In this document: positions 12,201 through 21,921 of the stretch, in pieces
Layout of the letters: every line of letters begins with the position of its first letter
Position numbering within the stretch: the first letter of the stretch is position 1
DNA from: Phoronis australis
Taxonomy: Eukaryota; Phoronida; Phoronidae
Reading direction: 5' to 3'
Assembly (NCBI GenBank): GCA_002633005.1
Contig: NMRA01000563.1
Location: 62,001-126,000 of the forward strand
Length of the DNA: 64,000 nucleotides
Position numbers and translations under genes: made by a program
Notes under the pieces: model-generated
Seen by the model: the letters and a program-made list of their open reading frames with translations, nothing else
What the model was told of the DNA's origin: nothing
The model's database searches: none

Positions 12201-15200
12201 CCAATTTTTGGAATGTTAAAATGACCATCATCCCTTGTAGTTGTGCAGTATTTTGAGACACACTGGCTGCATTTCAATGCTTTGCTTTGCTCGTGTACTA
12301 TAGTTGTGGAATGTCGGATGCTCATTCAGCCCAGCCATGATGTGACTGTAGTCTTTCTGACACAACCATGACTGTCTTAGTTCAGTCACTGTACAATTTA
12401 GGTATTTTTATAAATACTCTTCACTAGTGTTGAAAGTGGAGGATTGTTGCATAACGATGAGGTGAATGGTCTGTGATAGACAAGTAATATTTGTGGTGAC
12501 ACTTTAAGTACCCTAGTGAATCTTAAAGGCCATTGATTGATTGTGCAATTATTGATGAACCTCAGAGCTTGCTAGGGCTAGTAACATACTTCCACTAATG
12601 GTGTCTAATTATAACTGTACTCCCTTCTTGTTGTGGATGACTCTTGAATGTGCTACTAGTTGATGTCTGTATATCCCGTCTTCACTGGTATCTGATATCC
12701 CTGTTAGATGCCAGCTCCTAATAATGATTGGAAAATACTGATCACAATTTCTAATGCAATGTTGGGTTTGGGCTTTTACCAAGTTTAGTGGCCAGACATT
12801 GATATTAGCTAATTTACATGCAAAGTTCATATAAAAATGCAGTTTGTTATTCAGAGATGAGCAAATTGTGTGGGTTTGAGTGCTGAAATTCTCTGTAAAT
12901 AGATGTTTAAATGAACAAGAACTATAATAACCCGCTGGTGTATGTCGATCTTGAGACAAATGACAGGAAACTTTGAAAGTTGTCCTATCACATTCTCAAT
13001 TAAGTCCTGTAAAAATAAGATTTTTTTACATGGACATTTAAGTGAAAATGGTCAAAATTCAGGGCTTGTTGGTAGCGGAAGACTGGACTTCACCGACACA
13101 TGGACATTGAAAACAGTACATTTTACTTGCTGTATTGTTTGTCCTCCAGTGGTCGTAGAACAGTTTTGGTATTCTGGGATCGCAATAGCGTTGCAGTGTG
13201 TCATTAGACATGATGCTGTACCATACAACACATTTTACATACTAGTTACACTGTACAATACATAGCTTGCCTGTGCAATTTTTTAATGTCTTAGCGGCAG
13301 ACAGTCTACCGTTCGATAAGAACAACTAAGGCAACATCAGGTCATTTAGTCAAATACGGTTACAGTTACCTGATAGGAAGTTATAAATACAAAATATTAT
13401 AAGGAACTTGAAATTGGAATAACCTTTCACTTGTACATGGCTATGGTATTGTAAGAACCTCACAGGGATCAGTTTTCGTTGATGCTGACGCAAATGAATG
13501 TTAGTGTTGAAGGTATTAGGTTATGGGAAGATAGGTTAGAATGTCTCCTTGTTCAGAATGCTTGCGAAATACGTATTTTTATTTTGTTAGCATTTTGGTC
13601 ATTCTGCAGCAATCAGTTTGTTATGTATTATTGTCTAAGGGTTGATTGTTTTCAAATTACAATTTGTTTTGTTCTCAATGATTTATTTTAACTTTTTAAG
13701 CACCTACAGGAAATGTGCGATATGTAACTTGTACTGTTACAAATGGTGTTGTGCNCCCCCCCCCCCCCCCAGTGGGTATCCATTAGTTTAATATTCACTT
13801 TTGGTATCCACCTGTCTGCCACATTCATTGAAGAATGAACACGCATGTAGGTTTGTATTAAAGATGCTATGTCTCATTAAAACCATGAATATTCAAATTT
13901 GTAGCAAGCGGCACCTGGTGACTTCCTGGAGAACTGTGTGTGCTAGTATAATCAGGAAAAGAAACAATTTGTAAATAAAATGTGGCTTTAAAGAAAACAC
14001 CCCAACAGATATACTTGAAAACAAGTGTGAATATATTGAAAATCCTAGTAATTCCACATATTACGCAATCATTAATTGATAGCGGAATGAACAAATAATA
14101 AAACCTGTGCTTTGTATCATTAGGGTAACGATGAAATATTACCATACTCATTTTCTTAAAAATAGTCCAGCAAAACGAGACTTTCTTGTGATTGTAATGG
14201 TAACTGGTTCTCGAAACACCCGGGGTTGTTTGTAAACTAGTACTTCATTTGCATATTTACAATTTAATAACACATAGCATCTTATAGGTGACCATGACTG
14301 GCATCCATTATTGGATGGCTTCAACAGTTGCAGTACTAATGATTTTTTTAGTCTTCTTTGTACCAAACTCAATGCATACGAGGATTGCTATTTGCCAATT
14401 TTCGTATGACTAGCACTGCACCACATACAATAAATTTGAGCTTCAGTTGTATTGCTTTGTATTGTGTTTGAAATATTGAGCATCTCTTGAATCTGTGGCA
14501 TTTGGGATCTGCAAGGGAGGCACATGTCAGTGCAAGGGAGGCATATGTCAATGCAAGGGAGGCGCATGTCAATGTAAGGGAGGCGCATGTCAATGCAAGG
14601 GAGGCACATGTCAATGCAAAGGAGGCGCATGTCAATGCAAGGGAGGCGCATGTCAATGCAAGGGAGGCGCATGTCAATGCAAGGGAGGCACATGTCAATG
14701 CTCAGCATTGCTGTTGTATGAAAACTGTATGGAATTAATCTTTAGATTGATTCATAATTTACTGAGATACTGTGTCCCTTTGAGAATTAGTGCTATGATG
14801 AACAATTATAGTTAGCTATACCTGTATTAAGTGAAGCAAATGGGAACAAGTATTTAGCCACAATAATCTTACTAGTTTTATAGTAATTTTCCACATAGTT
14901 TCACACCTTTACACTTTGTGCCTTGCACAGTCTGAGAGTGTAAGGTTAATTTGAAGGGGTTGATTTAACATTTATGGCACATTTCAAGAGTAGTCAATGC
15001 ACATTATGTTGTAGGTAATTTATTGTCATTGATTTCATAAACTTTGTCCTCTACTGTGACTAATAATAAAGAAATACCTAATGAGTGCCCTGACCTCTCG
15101 CATACCACTTGGCTTATCCCCAACTTAATGAAATGTAAAGTGCAGTGTCAGCAAGGTTGTTGACTTGTTACCATGACAACAAAATTTGTTATGACAGCTG

Positions 15201-18200
15201 TGTCCATAGCAGCCCTATTGCTTTAACAGCTTACATCAGAGGCTCAGGCTTGATTGATTCTAGCTAGAGATAATCAACAGACAAGCCTATGCCAATATTA
15301 CCCATGTTTGTTTGTAAATTTGCTCTTTCAATATACTGATCAATAACTGTCCTGGATGTAGGGTCTTTGTTCAGTACACTTGCCTGTCATGTGACCATGT
15401 GTCAAGGGCAGTATTGGTTGATGTTTTATCAACACAACATAACACAACACAAACTGCTTCGATCCCCCCTCCCTCCCCTTGAGCTTCTTTTTATTTGCCT
15501 ATTGTTAGTCTCCAGTGTTTATATGAATTAGACATGTTACTTGTACAGAATTGTTTGACTAGGCCTTAGGGCAATGACTGCCTGCTGAACTTATTGTTTG
15601 TCAGTAGAGTGCTATACAAAAGTCTTTTATGTATTTTATGTATTTTATGTTATAGTAAAGATGGATTTTTAGTTAGAATGTTTCAACTGGATGTCATGCA
15701 TCGGTCACCCATTGTTTTTGTGGACATGATGACCATTGTCTTGTGTAGATCATCGGTCAGAAAGTCTCTGGGTCAACCGCCTGTCCCAGTGAACGGCTGG
15801 CCACCGTTGTTGAAAATCAATTGGCTCTGTAATTAGTCAATTGAGAGTGTAATTAGTTGGACATTGTTTGCTCAACTAGCCCACAGGAATAAGACTTGAA
15901 TTAATAATAGAGAATTTGACGTCATATTTTATTCAACAAGGCTTTATTGTTGCTTTTCCAATTCATTGAATGAAAGTCAAACCAAGCTGCCCATCATCTA
16001 TTTTTCCATTGCTTAGTGAATGGTCTCGTGGACAATCCATTGAAACAGTCGACAGTATTAAGATCAAAATTAATAGAACTCTGTAGCAGATTGGTATAAT
16101 TAAGGTGTGATGTTTGGTTCTAAGGCCTTGCTTCATACTGCTATGTCATGTCTCCCACCTGAAATTGTCCTCTGAACTTTGTGTTTTTACCTAGCTTAAG
16201 ACAACTACTTGAGGATTTATTTATTTTCCGTAGCTATATGTAGATGTACCCTATATGGGTTTACTACTTTGTTTTGTTTCACTTTAACGATTTATTTGTG
16301 CTATGTTTACCTGTTGCCTAGATATTATGTTAATTTGATATGTGTGCAAGAATGTTATCCATTGTCTTTACTTATATTTATGTAGTAAATTAATAACAGT
16401 AATGAAATCCCTAAGCATAGCCTGAGATTGACGTAATAGCAGGAAACGTGAAGTAACAAGCAGGTGGTCGCATTTTCCCAAATCGTATTTCCGATATTGT
16501 AATTAAGTCTGAGCAATGCAACGATAACATGCCATGCACGATCTTGTCATAATCATTTTCACTGCAATAAAAATTATGGTTATATCCCAAAGCAGCTTTG
16601 AACCGTTGATTTCTGTTTTGTCCCATCATGAAGAAAGTATTGTTCCCAAGACTGTGCATGTACTTTCTTTGTTCTTCANCCTTCACCTCTTAGTGAAGAG
16701 TGTTAATGAAAATTTGAAAATTACGGAAGAAGTCTGTGACACTGACAGATTGTGTGCCTTTTTAAAATGTGCTTATTTTAAAATGTGCTTATTTTAAAAT
16801 GTGCTTATTTTAAAATGTGCTTATTTTAATTAATATTTATTCTCTACTGTGTGTTCAAAGTCGATGTAATGGCGCCTTACATCAAAAACTGATTTAATAT
16901 TTGGACCCCTGTGCCATTATACGACCAATCTCTGTTTGTTTCTCAGACTAAAGGTTATTTGTGGGCTTTGGAATAAGGTATAGTTCGTTTTGCCTGGCTC
17001 ACACTTGTTATTGTAAGTTAATAGTCCGAGCATGGTCTTCAGCTATAGCTCAGTTCTTCCCAAGCTCAAGAACCTCTTATCATCTGAGTAAGAATCAAAA
17101 TGAGGACAATTTAAAATTGATCAGGTTAGGATCACTTGAAACATCTTTAAATTACAGTTTGAAAAGTTACATACATGTTAGACAAAGCTCTTTAGACCAA
17201 CGCAACAGCTCTCCATCAACCTAGTAAATTTGCCTCACCTGAGGACATGAACGGAAAACAACATAGATTTATCCATGTGTGTCCATGGTGGCTGCAGCAA
17301 CACTTGCTAAAAAACAGCTGTTTAATTTCTGAGTTACGTAAAGAGGTGTGTTAACAACAGAGTAGCACAGGTTCTTCAAAATGACTTGTGTATGGAATTG
17401 TCTTCAGTTTAGTATGTGTTTGATGTCAGCAGCTTGTCGATATCAGCATATCAGGGTACTGAGGTGACGATTAGAGAGCTTTATGAACTTAAGTTTATAA
17501 AAATACAGTAAAGTCTATGCCTTCAGTTGCTTCACATCAAAAGTTAATTTTTTGATGTGATGCTGGTTCAAAATCGCTATTAAGTTCTCCTTGAACCATT
17601 AAGGAATGGAGACGTTTACCTAGTTACGTTAGCCAACACCAGCTTATCTTTCTTGTATCGCACATAAAGTAGTTCACTTCCCAGTTTGGCCACTAGAGTG
17701 CACTGTCAATGAACTGTTCTTTGGACCCTGCATGTGATTTTCTGTTTTTGCACAAGAGGTCCCCCTTACAAGAAGAGGTCACCACTGTGACAATGCACAA
17801 GCTGACTAATTGTCTTCTCTGACTTTTGGCAACGCAGTAACAAAGTGAATTTTCTTAAAATTGCTGTTTATTCACAACCACTTTTATCAACGGTATTTGA
17901 TTGTTTGAGTTTTTAAGTTACGTAAATGATTGGCTTGACAACACTATGTTGGTTTTGGATAAGACAGATGTCACCTAATCACTTTTCTCATATTTTGGTC
18001 AATTTTATTCGTCTTGTGCATAACAGTCTCCACACAAAGTACTCCCTTATGGACATTAATGATTATGGAGTTATTAAGCCTCAAAATTGGTGAGGAATGA
18101 TGAAGGAAACCTGAAGAATAACACAGGTGTGTTTGACTAGGAGCACTCCTCTATGTCACAGTTACTGTGTGTATGGGTTATGTGGAACAATATTACATAA

Positions 18201-18346
18201 CATGTAATAAGCGCTGTATAATCAGATGACCATGCTTATGGTTATGTGTATATTCTAGGGTCATCTTGCTGGAGAGCCACCCAACCAATGCACCTTCTGA
18301 CAACGTCAACCTATACATTCTAGCTGGACATGAAAACACATACTGA
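249..18346 (+). CDS. MAP4K3/5: MAP4K3/MAP4K5-like kinase, C-terminal CNH-domain part (gene span, 11 exons, 5' partial)
   Basis: Joining the exons listed below gives an uninterrupted 366-residue C-terminus ending at TGA 18344-18346. It reads through the features typical of MAP4K3/MAP4K5: a GLPPTPKVH linker, a GACFSKIFNGCPL start of the citron-homology domain, SWIHPETRDQY, PRRCTWLYVI, KYLCGAL, MQWYEP, NSSSSWFTE, NGKLKSSK, HGMQGRSF, VTQEISD and the terminal LYILAGHENTY. All intron phases agree. These kinases are germinal-centre (Ste20) MAP4Ks that feed JNK and nutrient/TORC1 signalling; the CNH domain is a probable beta-propeller regulatory module. The N-terminal kinase domain is not in the window. 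One pre-duplication gene for vertebrate MAP4K3 and MAP4K5 is the most economical reading, so I do not choose between the paralogues. Confidence 0.95.
1389..1614 (+). CDS. MAP4K3/5: MAP4K exon b (start of CNH domain)
   Basis: The acceptor is TTTTGCAG and the donor CAG|GTAGGT. It encodes MGACFSKIFNGCPL through VVMSLSG, the first strands of the citron-homology domain. The last 35 bases are the first copy of a tandem array that continues into the intron (see repeat 1580-1754). Reading past this donor reaches TAG at 1686-1688, so the first donor is the productive one. Confidence 0.95.
1580..1754. repeat. 35-nt minisatellite x5 spanning the exon b donor
   Basis: Five near-perfect 35-base copies, each containing GATGTTGTCATGTCACTG and ending TCAG|GTAGGT. 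Copy 1 (1580-1614) is coding and copies 2-5 are intronic, so five identical CAG|GTAGGT donors lie at 1615, 1650, 1685, 1720 and 1755. Confidence 0.95.
1901..2006 (+). CDS. MAP4K3/5: MAP4K exon c
   Basis: The exon lies between TTTCAG and GTATGA. It encodes KHQQLFRHDLMAIINKHQ... to ERLMPR, the poorly conserved helix and loop segment of the CNH domain before the RK(F/L) strand. The incoming phase (one base pending) and outgoing phase (two bases) fit the neighbouring exons. Confidence 0.9.
2034..2195. repeat. 27-nt minisatellite x6
   Basis: Six 27-base copies built on GCAGTTAGTGATGTAGAGTA followed by CTGGTAT. They start 27 bases inside the intron after the exon c donor at 2006|2007. Copies differ by one or two bases. 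Confidence 0.95.
2869..3031 (+). CDS. MAP4K3/5: MAP4K exon d
   Basis: The exon lies between ATTTCCAG and GTAGGT. It encodes KLVPSTKVPDTKGCFRCC, then RNPYNGYKYLCGAL, and ends with MQWYEPLNKFMLLK. These are strongly diagnostic CNH-domain blocks of MAP4K3/5. It ends in phase 0. Confidence 0.95.
3369..3466 (+). CDS. MAP4K3/5: MAP4K exon e
   Basis: The exon lies between TATTGCAG and GTAAGT. It encodes QFEYTLSTPLKCFEMLITP followed by ELEYPVVCVGVRK, the conserved FEML..PE.EYP.VCV block of the MAP4K3/5 CNH domain. Confidence 0.95.
3719..3801 (+). CDS. MAP4K3/5: MAP4K exon f
   Basis: The exon lies between GTTGTAG and GTAAGA. It encodes SDDRVSLKFDIVNLNSSSSW followed by FTESESTA. The N.NS.SSWFTE motif matches MAP4K3/5. 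It ends with one base pending (G). Confidence 0.92.
5102..5140 (+). CDS. possible 13-codon cassette exon of MAP4K
   Basis: A pyrimidine-containing acceptor (ATGCAG) and a GTACAT donor flank 39 bases that are open in the phase required by both neighbours. They would insert GVKKRELSSSASP into the CNH domain between NSSSSWFTE and the VTQLEKD block, where vertebrate paralogues vary in length. The gene reads equally well without it. This is a candidate only; the donor is not strong. Confidence 0.3.
6246..6320 (+). CDS. MAP4K3/5: MAP4K exon g
   Basis: The exon lies between CTATAG and GTAAGT. It encodes DDPDERLNLTNVTQLEKDSI followed by LVAYD. The VTQLEKDSILV block is diagnostic of MAP4K3/5 (VTQLE.D..LVC.D). 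It ends with one base pending. Confidence 0.93.
6622..6714 (+). CDS. MAP4K3/5: MAP4K exon h
   Basis: The exon lies between TTTCAG and GTAAGT. It encodes NQVKVVNMNGKLKSSKRQAA followed by ELHFDFPVESL. The VKIVN..GKLKSS and ELSFDF.(I/V)ES motifs are conserved. Its last ~20 bases and its donor are repeated about nine times downstream (see 6692-7062). Confidence 0.95.
6692..7062. repeat. ~39-nt degenerate minisatellite, ~9 copies, covering the exon h 3' end and donor
   Basis: Units are built on TTGACTTCCCAGTAGAGTCA followed by a TTAGGTAAGT-like donor. The first copy is the coding end of exon h. Later copies diverge progressively, but most keep a GTAAGT or GTCAGT: about 6754, 6792, 6831, 6870, 6948, 6986 and 7026. 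Confidence 0.9.
7324..7394 (+). CDS. MAP4K3/5: MAP4K exon i
   Basis: The exon lies between TTTCCAG and GTAATA. It encodes VCLQDSMLAFHRHGMQGRSF followed by KANE, the CLQDS.LAF..HGMQG.SF signature of MAP4K3/5. It ends in phase 0. Confidence 0.95.
7591..8656 (+). mobile_element. modular dispersed repeat, copy 1 (plus orientation, apparently full length)
   Basis: It begins with a hairpin-forming TGCGCCCACATATTTATATG, then a GTCCGTCC run. Degenerate modules of roughly 150 bases follow, each containing a TTCATGAAATTTGGCA-like segment and a CCTAGTGGC-like segment. It ends with GTGGGCGCATTTCAACGCTC and TGCGTTGCTCTTGT, where CAACGC/GCGTTG can pair. No convincing coding capacity. I cannot assign a transposon class; it is probably a non-autonomous element. 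Confidence 0.75.
8845..8900 (+). CDS. MAP4K3/5: MAP4K exon j
   Basis: The exon lies between TTTGTAG and GTAAGA. It encodes VTQEISDKSRIFKVLGTD with two bases pending. VTQEISD..R(I/V)F..LG.DR is conserved. It is followed by a 9.4-kb intron. Confidence 0.93.
9428..10896. mobile_element. non-autonomous DNA transposon with TIRs, TA target site
   Basis: The left end CCGTATTCGCCCTAATAAG and the reverse complement of the right end (CCATATTCGCCTTAATAAG) match over roughly 26 bases with few differences. TA dinucleotides flank both ends (9426-9427 and 10897-10898). The 1.47-kb interior has no transposase-like ORF. A TA target suggests the Tc1/mariner-like superfamily, but class assignment from TIRs alone is weak. 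Confidence 0.7.
11464..12302 (+). mobile_element. modular dispersed repeat, copy 2 (diverged)
   Basis: It shares the order of copy 1: a TTCCGTCATCTCTGTCTGTC start, ATGAAATTTG and CCCCTAGTGGCAG modules, and a CTGCATTTCAATGCTTTGC end. The modules are much more degraded than in copy 1, so this is an older insertion. Confidence 0.6.
14511..14699. repeat. 21-nt minisatellite x9
   Basis: Nine copies of a 21-base unit built on GCAAGGGAGGCACATGTCA. Because 21 is divisible by three, several frames stay open on both strands. These are repeat artefacts, not genes. Confidence 0.95.
16760..16827. repeat. 17-nt tandem repeat x4
   Basis: Four perfect or near-perfect copies of TTTTAAAATGTGCTTAT inside the last MAP4K intron. 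Confidence 0.9.
18259..18346 (+). CDS. MAP4K3/5: MAP4K terminal exon with stop codon
   Basis: After a TATTCTAG acceptor the phase-correct frame reads RVILLESHPTNAPSDNVN, then LYILAGHENTY and TGA. The .V.LES.PT......NLYILAGHE.(S/T)Y ending is the exact C-terminal signature of MAP4K3/5, which confirms a 9.4-kb last intron. Confidence 0.95.
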
Positions 18347-19411
18347 TAGGATGTCTCTTGGAGGACGGAATATGTGTTTGTGGAATTCCTGTTTGAACAT
18401 TCGTGTGAATGCCGTACACATAGTGTGTTTTGGTTGACATGTGTCCTCATTCAAGGAGAATGTGTCGTCAGTACTCAGTGCGAGTTATCTGTGTGAATGT
18501 GGACATGCCATCTTCCTCGGTAGACACATGGTGTATATTAGAGGACCGCTCACATGACAAGTGAATGGTCTCGTGGTGTTGAAAACACTGCCGTGCACGC
18601 CGCAGAGTTTGGTTCCTGGAAGGACAGGGCAGAGCCCCTGGTCGTCTGATTCATTATAAGACTGAAAGCTTATCATGTATTCATGGACACTAATAATATT
18701 TTAACTTACCATCCCCAGGTGGCATATTTCATCGATTAAGGACACAACATTCTGGACAAGTGAAGCTTTATTTTTTGCATTTTTTCATGCCGTAAAAGAT
18801 ATGTAGCACCAAATTAATGCTTTATAACATTTAGGTTACAATAGCCATGGTGTTTCCTCAATGATTTCACACAAAATTGAAATTTTGTTATTTTTCAAAA
18901 TCTGGTCACATTCCTGCAAAATGAAAACTTTACAAAGTATTGTCTCGTAACATCTGCAAGGTACTGAAATTTTCTTGATCTTTACTTTTGTGGGGACTTG
19001 TGACCAAATGTTTCACCTGTTTGCGGTAGTGTGTGCTAATTTTTGAGAAATTGTCACCATTCTTAACAATGTTCCAAGACCTTGAAAAATGAAAACAGGT
19101 CAATTTTGGCTTGTTAATTTTATTCGTAATTGGTGAGATATTGCCCATAGTTATGATTGCATATTGTATTGTAATTATAGACATGATCTTTCAGTTGGTA
19201 TAGTCCTGTAGTGGAATCATGGGCGGATCTGGAGAGGGGGGTACTTGAGACTAGAGCTTGAGTCACACAGGTTAGCATTGACTAACAAAGATATCCAGGG
19301 TGAGATACAATCCTGGAAGTATCGTGGATCCACCCATGAAAACTGTGTTATGATTTCTTGTTTCAGTAACTATCTGGATTTTCCATTTTAGTTATTAGCT
19401 ATGATTAATTG

Positions 19412-19417
19412 AATAAA
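19412..19417 (+). terminator. candidate polyadenylation signal for MAP4K
   Basis: An AATAAA hexamer about 1.07 kb past the MAP4K stop codon. Position and sequence fit a 3'UTR end, but other AATAAA-like hexamers follow, so this is only a candidate. Confidence 0.3.
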
Positions 19418-19841
19418 GTTCATCCATGTACTTCTGGACTACATGCTTTTCAATACCAGTTGACATCAATGATGATGTGGTCTTAATCCTCCAACAACAG
19501 TATTTTATATCACTGTTGCCAGACAGTTTTGTAAATTAATTTACTATACTATTGTATTTTATGTGAATATGGTATTAGTTGTGTAGTTTGTTAACATTTG
19601 AATACTAATAATTGTCAAAAAGGTGCATCTGAGTTATTAAATATTCTAACAATATTTTATCTAGTTTTATTATTATGCCATTGTCTTAGGCATCGTGTTT
19701 TCTTTCCAAGTTGTTTTATATTTTAGGCAAATCCACCTAAGGAAGGTGTTATGAATGTTGATATTGTGACATTTGAATATTGGGAAACCACAGCAAAAAT
19801 GTGACTTAGGAATCATGTTTACACACAGACTGTCAAGATAT

Positions 19842-20057
19842 CATCCTCACTGGTATACAAGGATACCTTGTCATCACTGGTATACAAGGATACCTTGTCA
19901 TCACTGGTATACAAGGATACCTTGTCCTCACTGGTATACAAGGATACCTTGTCCTCACTGGTATACAAGGATACCTTGTCATCACTGGTATACAAGGATA
20001 CCTTGTCATCACTGGTATACAAGGATACCTTGTCATCACTGGTATACAAGGATACCT
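19842..20057. repeat. 27-nt palindromic minisatellite x8
   Basis: Eight 27-base copies containing CACTGGTATACAAGGATACC and TTGTCAT. Each unit has nested inverted repeats (GGTAT..ATACC around ACAAGG, and ACAAGG..CCTTGT). All six frames are partly open because the unit length is divisible by three. Confidence 0.95.
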
Positions 20058-21303
20058 TCTCTATATATCTTTGTAATACATACGACAGGGTCATTTGGGG
20101 GCAGGTTATCTCTGTGTTCAAGACACACCCAAATCAATAGATCTATAAATTTAGGGTGGTTCAATGTATAAAGAAGCCGGAAAAGTGAATTTCGTTATGA
20201 AGCAGACCAAGTGAGAAGAATTCTGTTTCTATTGTTGAGGCTGAACTTGTAACTTGACCACTTTTCTGCAGGTGATTGATAAGGCCGCACAAAGCAAATG
20301 AAACTGCTCACAATTTTTAGCCCACCATTGGAGCTTGTATATAACCCTGAAAATTGAAATTCGGACCATCTTCACTCCTGAATAATTACACGAACGGACA
20401 ATTCCGTTTTCGTTTGAACGGGCCCAGGCTGTTAATAGTTTGTGAGCCTGTCTTGACCTGGTGTTAACTGAAAATTGTCAAAAATGTACGTAGCCCTGTG
20501 CTGTCGTTCTGGAAGTTAGAGTTAATAATAAAGTTATCGACAGTTGAAATGCTGCATCTTATGAAAAGACATGCTAGTAGCATTTTAATTCACGTGTGGT
20601 TGATGTGAACTATATCTGTCAGTTCTAAACCGTGCTGTGCTGAGGAAAGAGAAACAGTTGCTATATTTGAAGTGCATGACTTACTGATTCTATGGTGGCG
20701 CACGCGCCTGTTGTAGATTTACTTTTTCAACAAACACATAAACAACTGAAACTTTGGCTCGCTGTACCAGCGGGGCAGTGTGTCAACAGCCGAGGTTTAG
20801 CCTTGCAACCTGTTTTGGTCCAGTCGATAGTTATGTCTCGGAGATCAGTGCCCATGCATTGACATAACTGAAGACAAAGTGATAATTGTTAAAGCTCTCA
20901 CTTATCGCTACCATGTTGGGCGGATTGAGGTGCGTGGGCTTAACTTCTCCGGGTATGACAGATATACGCATCCACGGCATACCAGTTTTAGGGCTATCGT
21001 TAACGTTTCACGGTCATTTGAACATCTTGCACCCCACCTCCTTCCGTACACGACATCCTAGATCCCTCAGTATGTTCTGGTATTGCCGTGATAAAGTGTA
21101 TTTGATAATTCTGCAAGTAATCTATTGATCGCGTTGTAACCAGTTCTCGTATTTGAGCAACTGGAGATGGTGAAACAAAAGTTACCTGTTTTCACTCACA
21201 CTACAATGTATTTTCATGGTAAACACCACGATATAGATTTCCAACAGTTCCTTCATCACTACTTTCTTGGTCATTTCGCGAACATTTTGCCCTACACACG
21301 TAT

Positions 21304-21921
21304 TTGCCCTGTACCGTCACAAAACATTTGGCTGGTCGGTTAAGATTAGAAATTCGATTGACAATAAAATCCCTTTTGTTTTGTGATTTAATTACAAATC
21401 GCAAATTCTTGCCGTTATCTGTCACAGATTCGCTGAAATCATTGGCCTATAGAGTTAAGATCAAGGCTGGTGACTTAAAATTCTCTACTGACTGGGATTT
21501 CATAAAGCCAGCAGAGCCTTTGACTGCGACGCGAGAGCTTCAGGGTCGATTTCGCGCTGGGACTGACCTAAACAGATTTATTTTTTCTCGACAATCAAGT
21601 AGCTGTTCGAATACCATCTATGAACTTTCAAAAATATACATCAATACTGAATGTGAACGCATAGGTTTGGAGATGTGTAGTTGGCGAAGCATGGGCGTTC
21701 TGATGACATTACTTATTCTTTCCTTTCATTTCGTGATACCATGGCAACGATTTCGTAGCAACATAGATTGGACGAAAGAGCTTTCCAAATATCCCTCTTT
21801 CGATACCTGCAATACCTGTCACGGACAGGATCATTGGGGATATGCTGGTGCATTAATCCCCTCCCCAGACCATCCCCGTGACAGCAGAAGGCCCAGAAGT
21901 CCAGGGCTGACGTTGCCTGTA
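21304..21921 (+). CDS. unrecognised ORF with one membrane segment; possible first exon of an unknown gene
   Basis: A ~206-codon frame runs into a GTAAGC donor-like site at 21919. An internal Met at 21673 (MCSWRSMGVLMTLLILSFHF) would start a short type II membrane protein: a basic N-terminus, a hydrophobic segment of about 17 residues, then a polar CNTCHGQDHWGYAG region and a Pro/Arg-rich end. I recognise no family. Close downstream (about 21978-22055) another frame reads MAINNTGFEQLAAIIELRQL and then a GTGCGT donor-like site, but its phase does not join to this ORF through the obvious sites. It is longer than expected by chance in this AT-rich sequence, yet unsupported by homology. Confidence 0.3.

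Larger units (their letters stand above)
8901..18258 (+). other. last intron of the MAP4K gene (9.4 kb)
   Basis: No exon is recognised on either strand. The intron contains a TIR element (9428-10896), an old modular repeat (11464-12302), a poly-C run with an N (about 13755-13770), a 21-nt minisatellite (14511-14699), a 17-nt tandem repeat (16760-16827) and an N at 16679. The rest looks like AT-rich unique sequence. Confidence 0.8.

Noticed and set aside
13755..13770. Poly-C tract with an N as a regulatory element
   Set aside because: A homopolymer run with an ambiguous base is more likely a sequencing or assembly problem.
14487..14815. Cys-rich or Ala-rich repeat proteins (CQCKGGA.. and MRLPCID.. 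repeats) on both strands
   Set aside because: A 21-nt minisatellite keeps several frames open on both strands; no flanking coding signal, and it sits inside the last MAP4K intron.
19773..20171. YKDTLSSLV- and WYTRIPCH-repeat proteins
   Set aside because: Artefact of a 27-nt minisatellite with all frames partly open.
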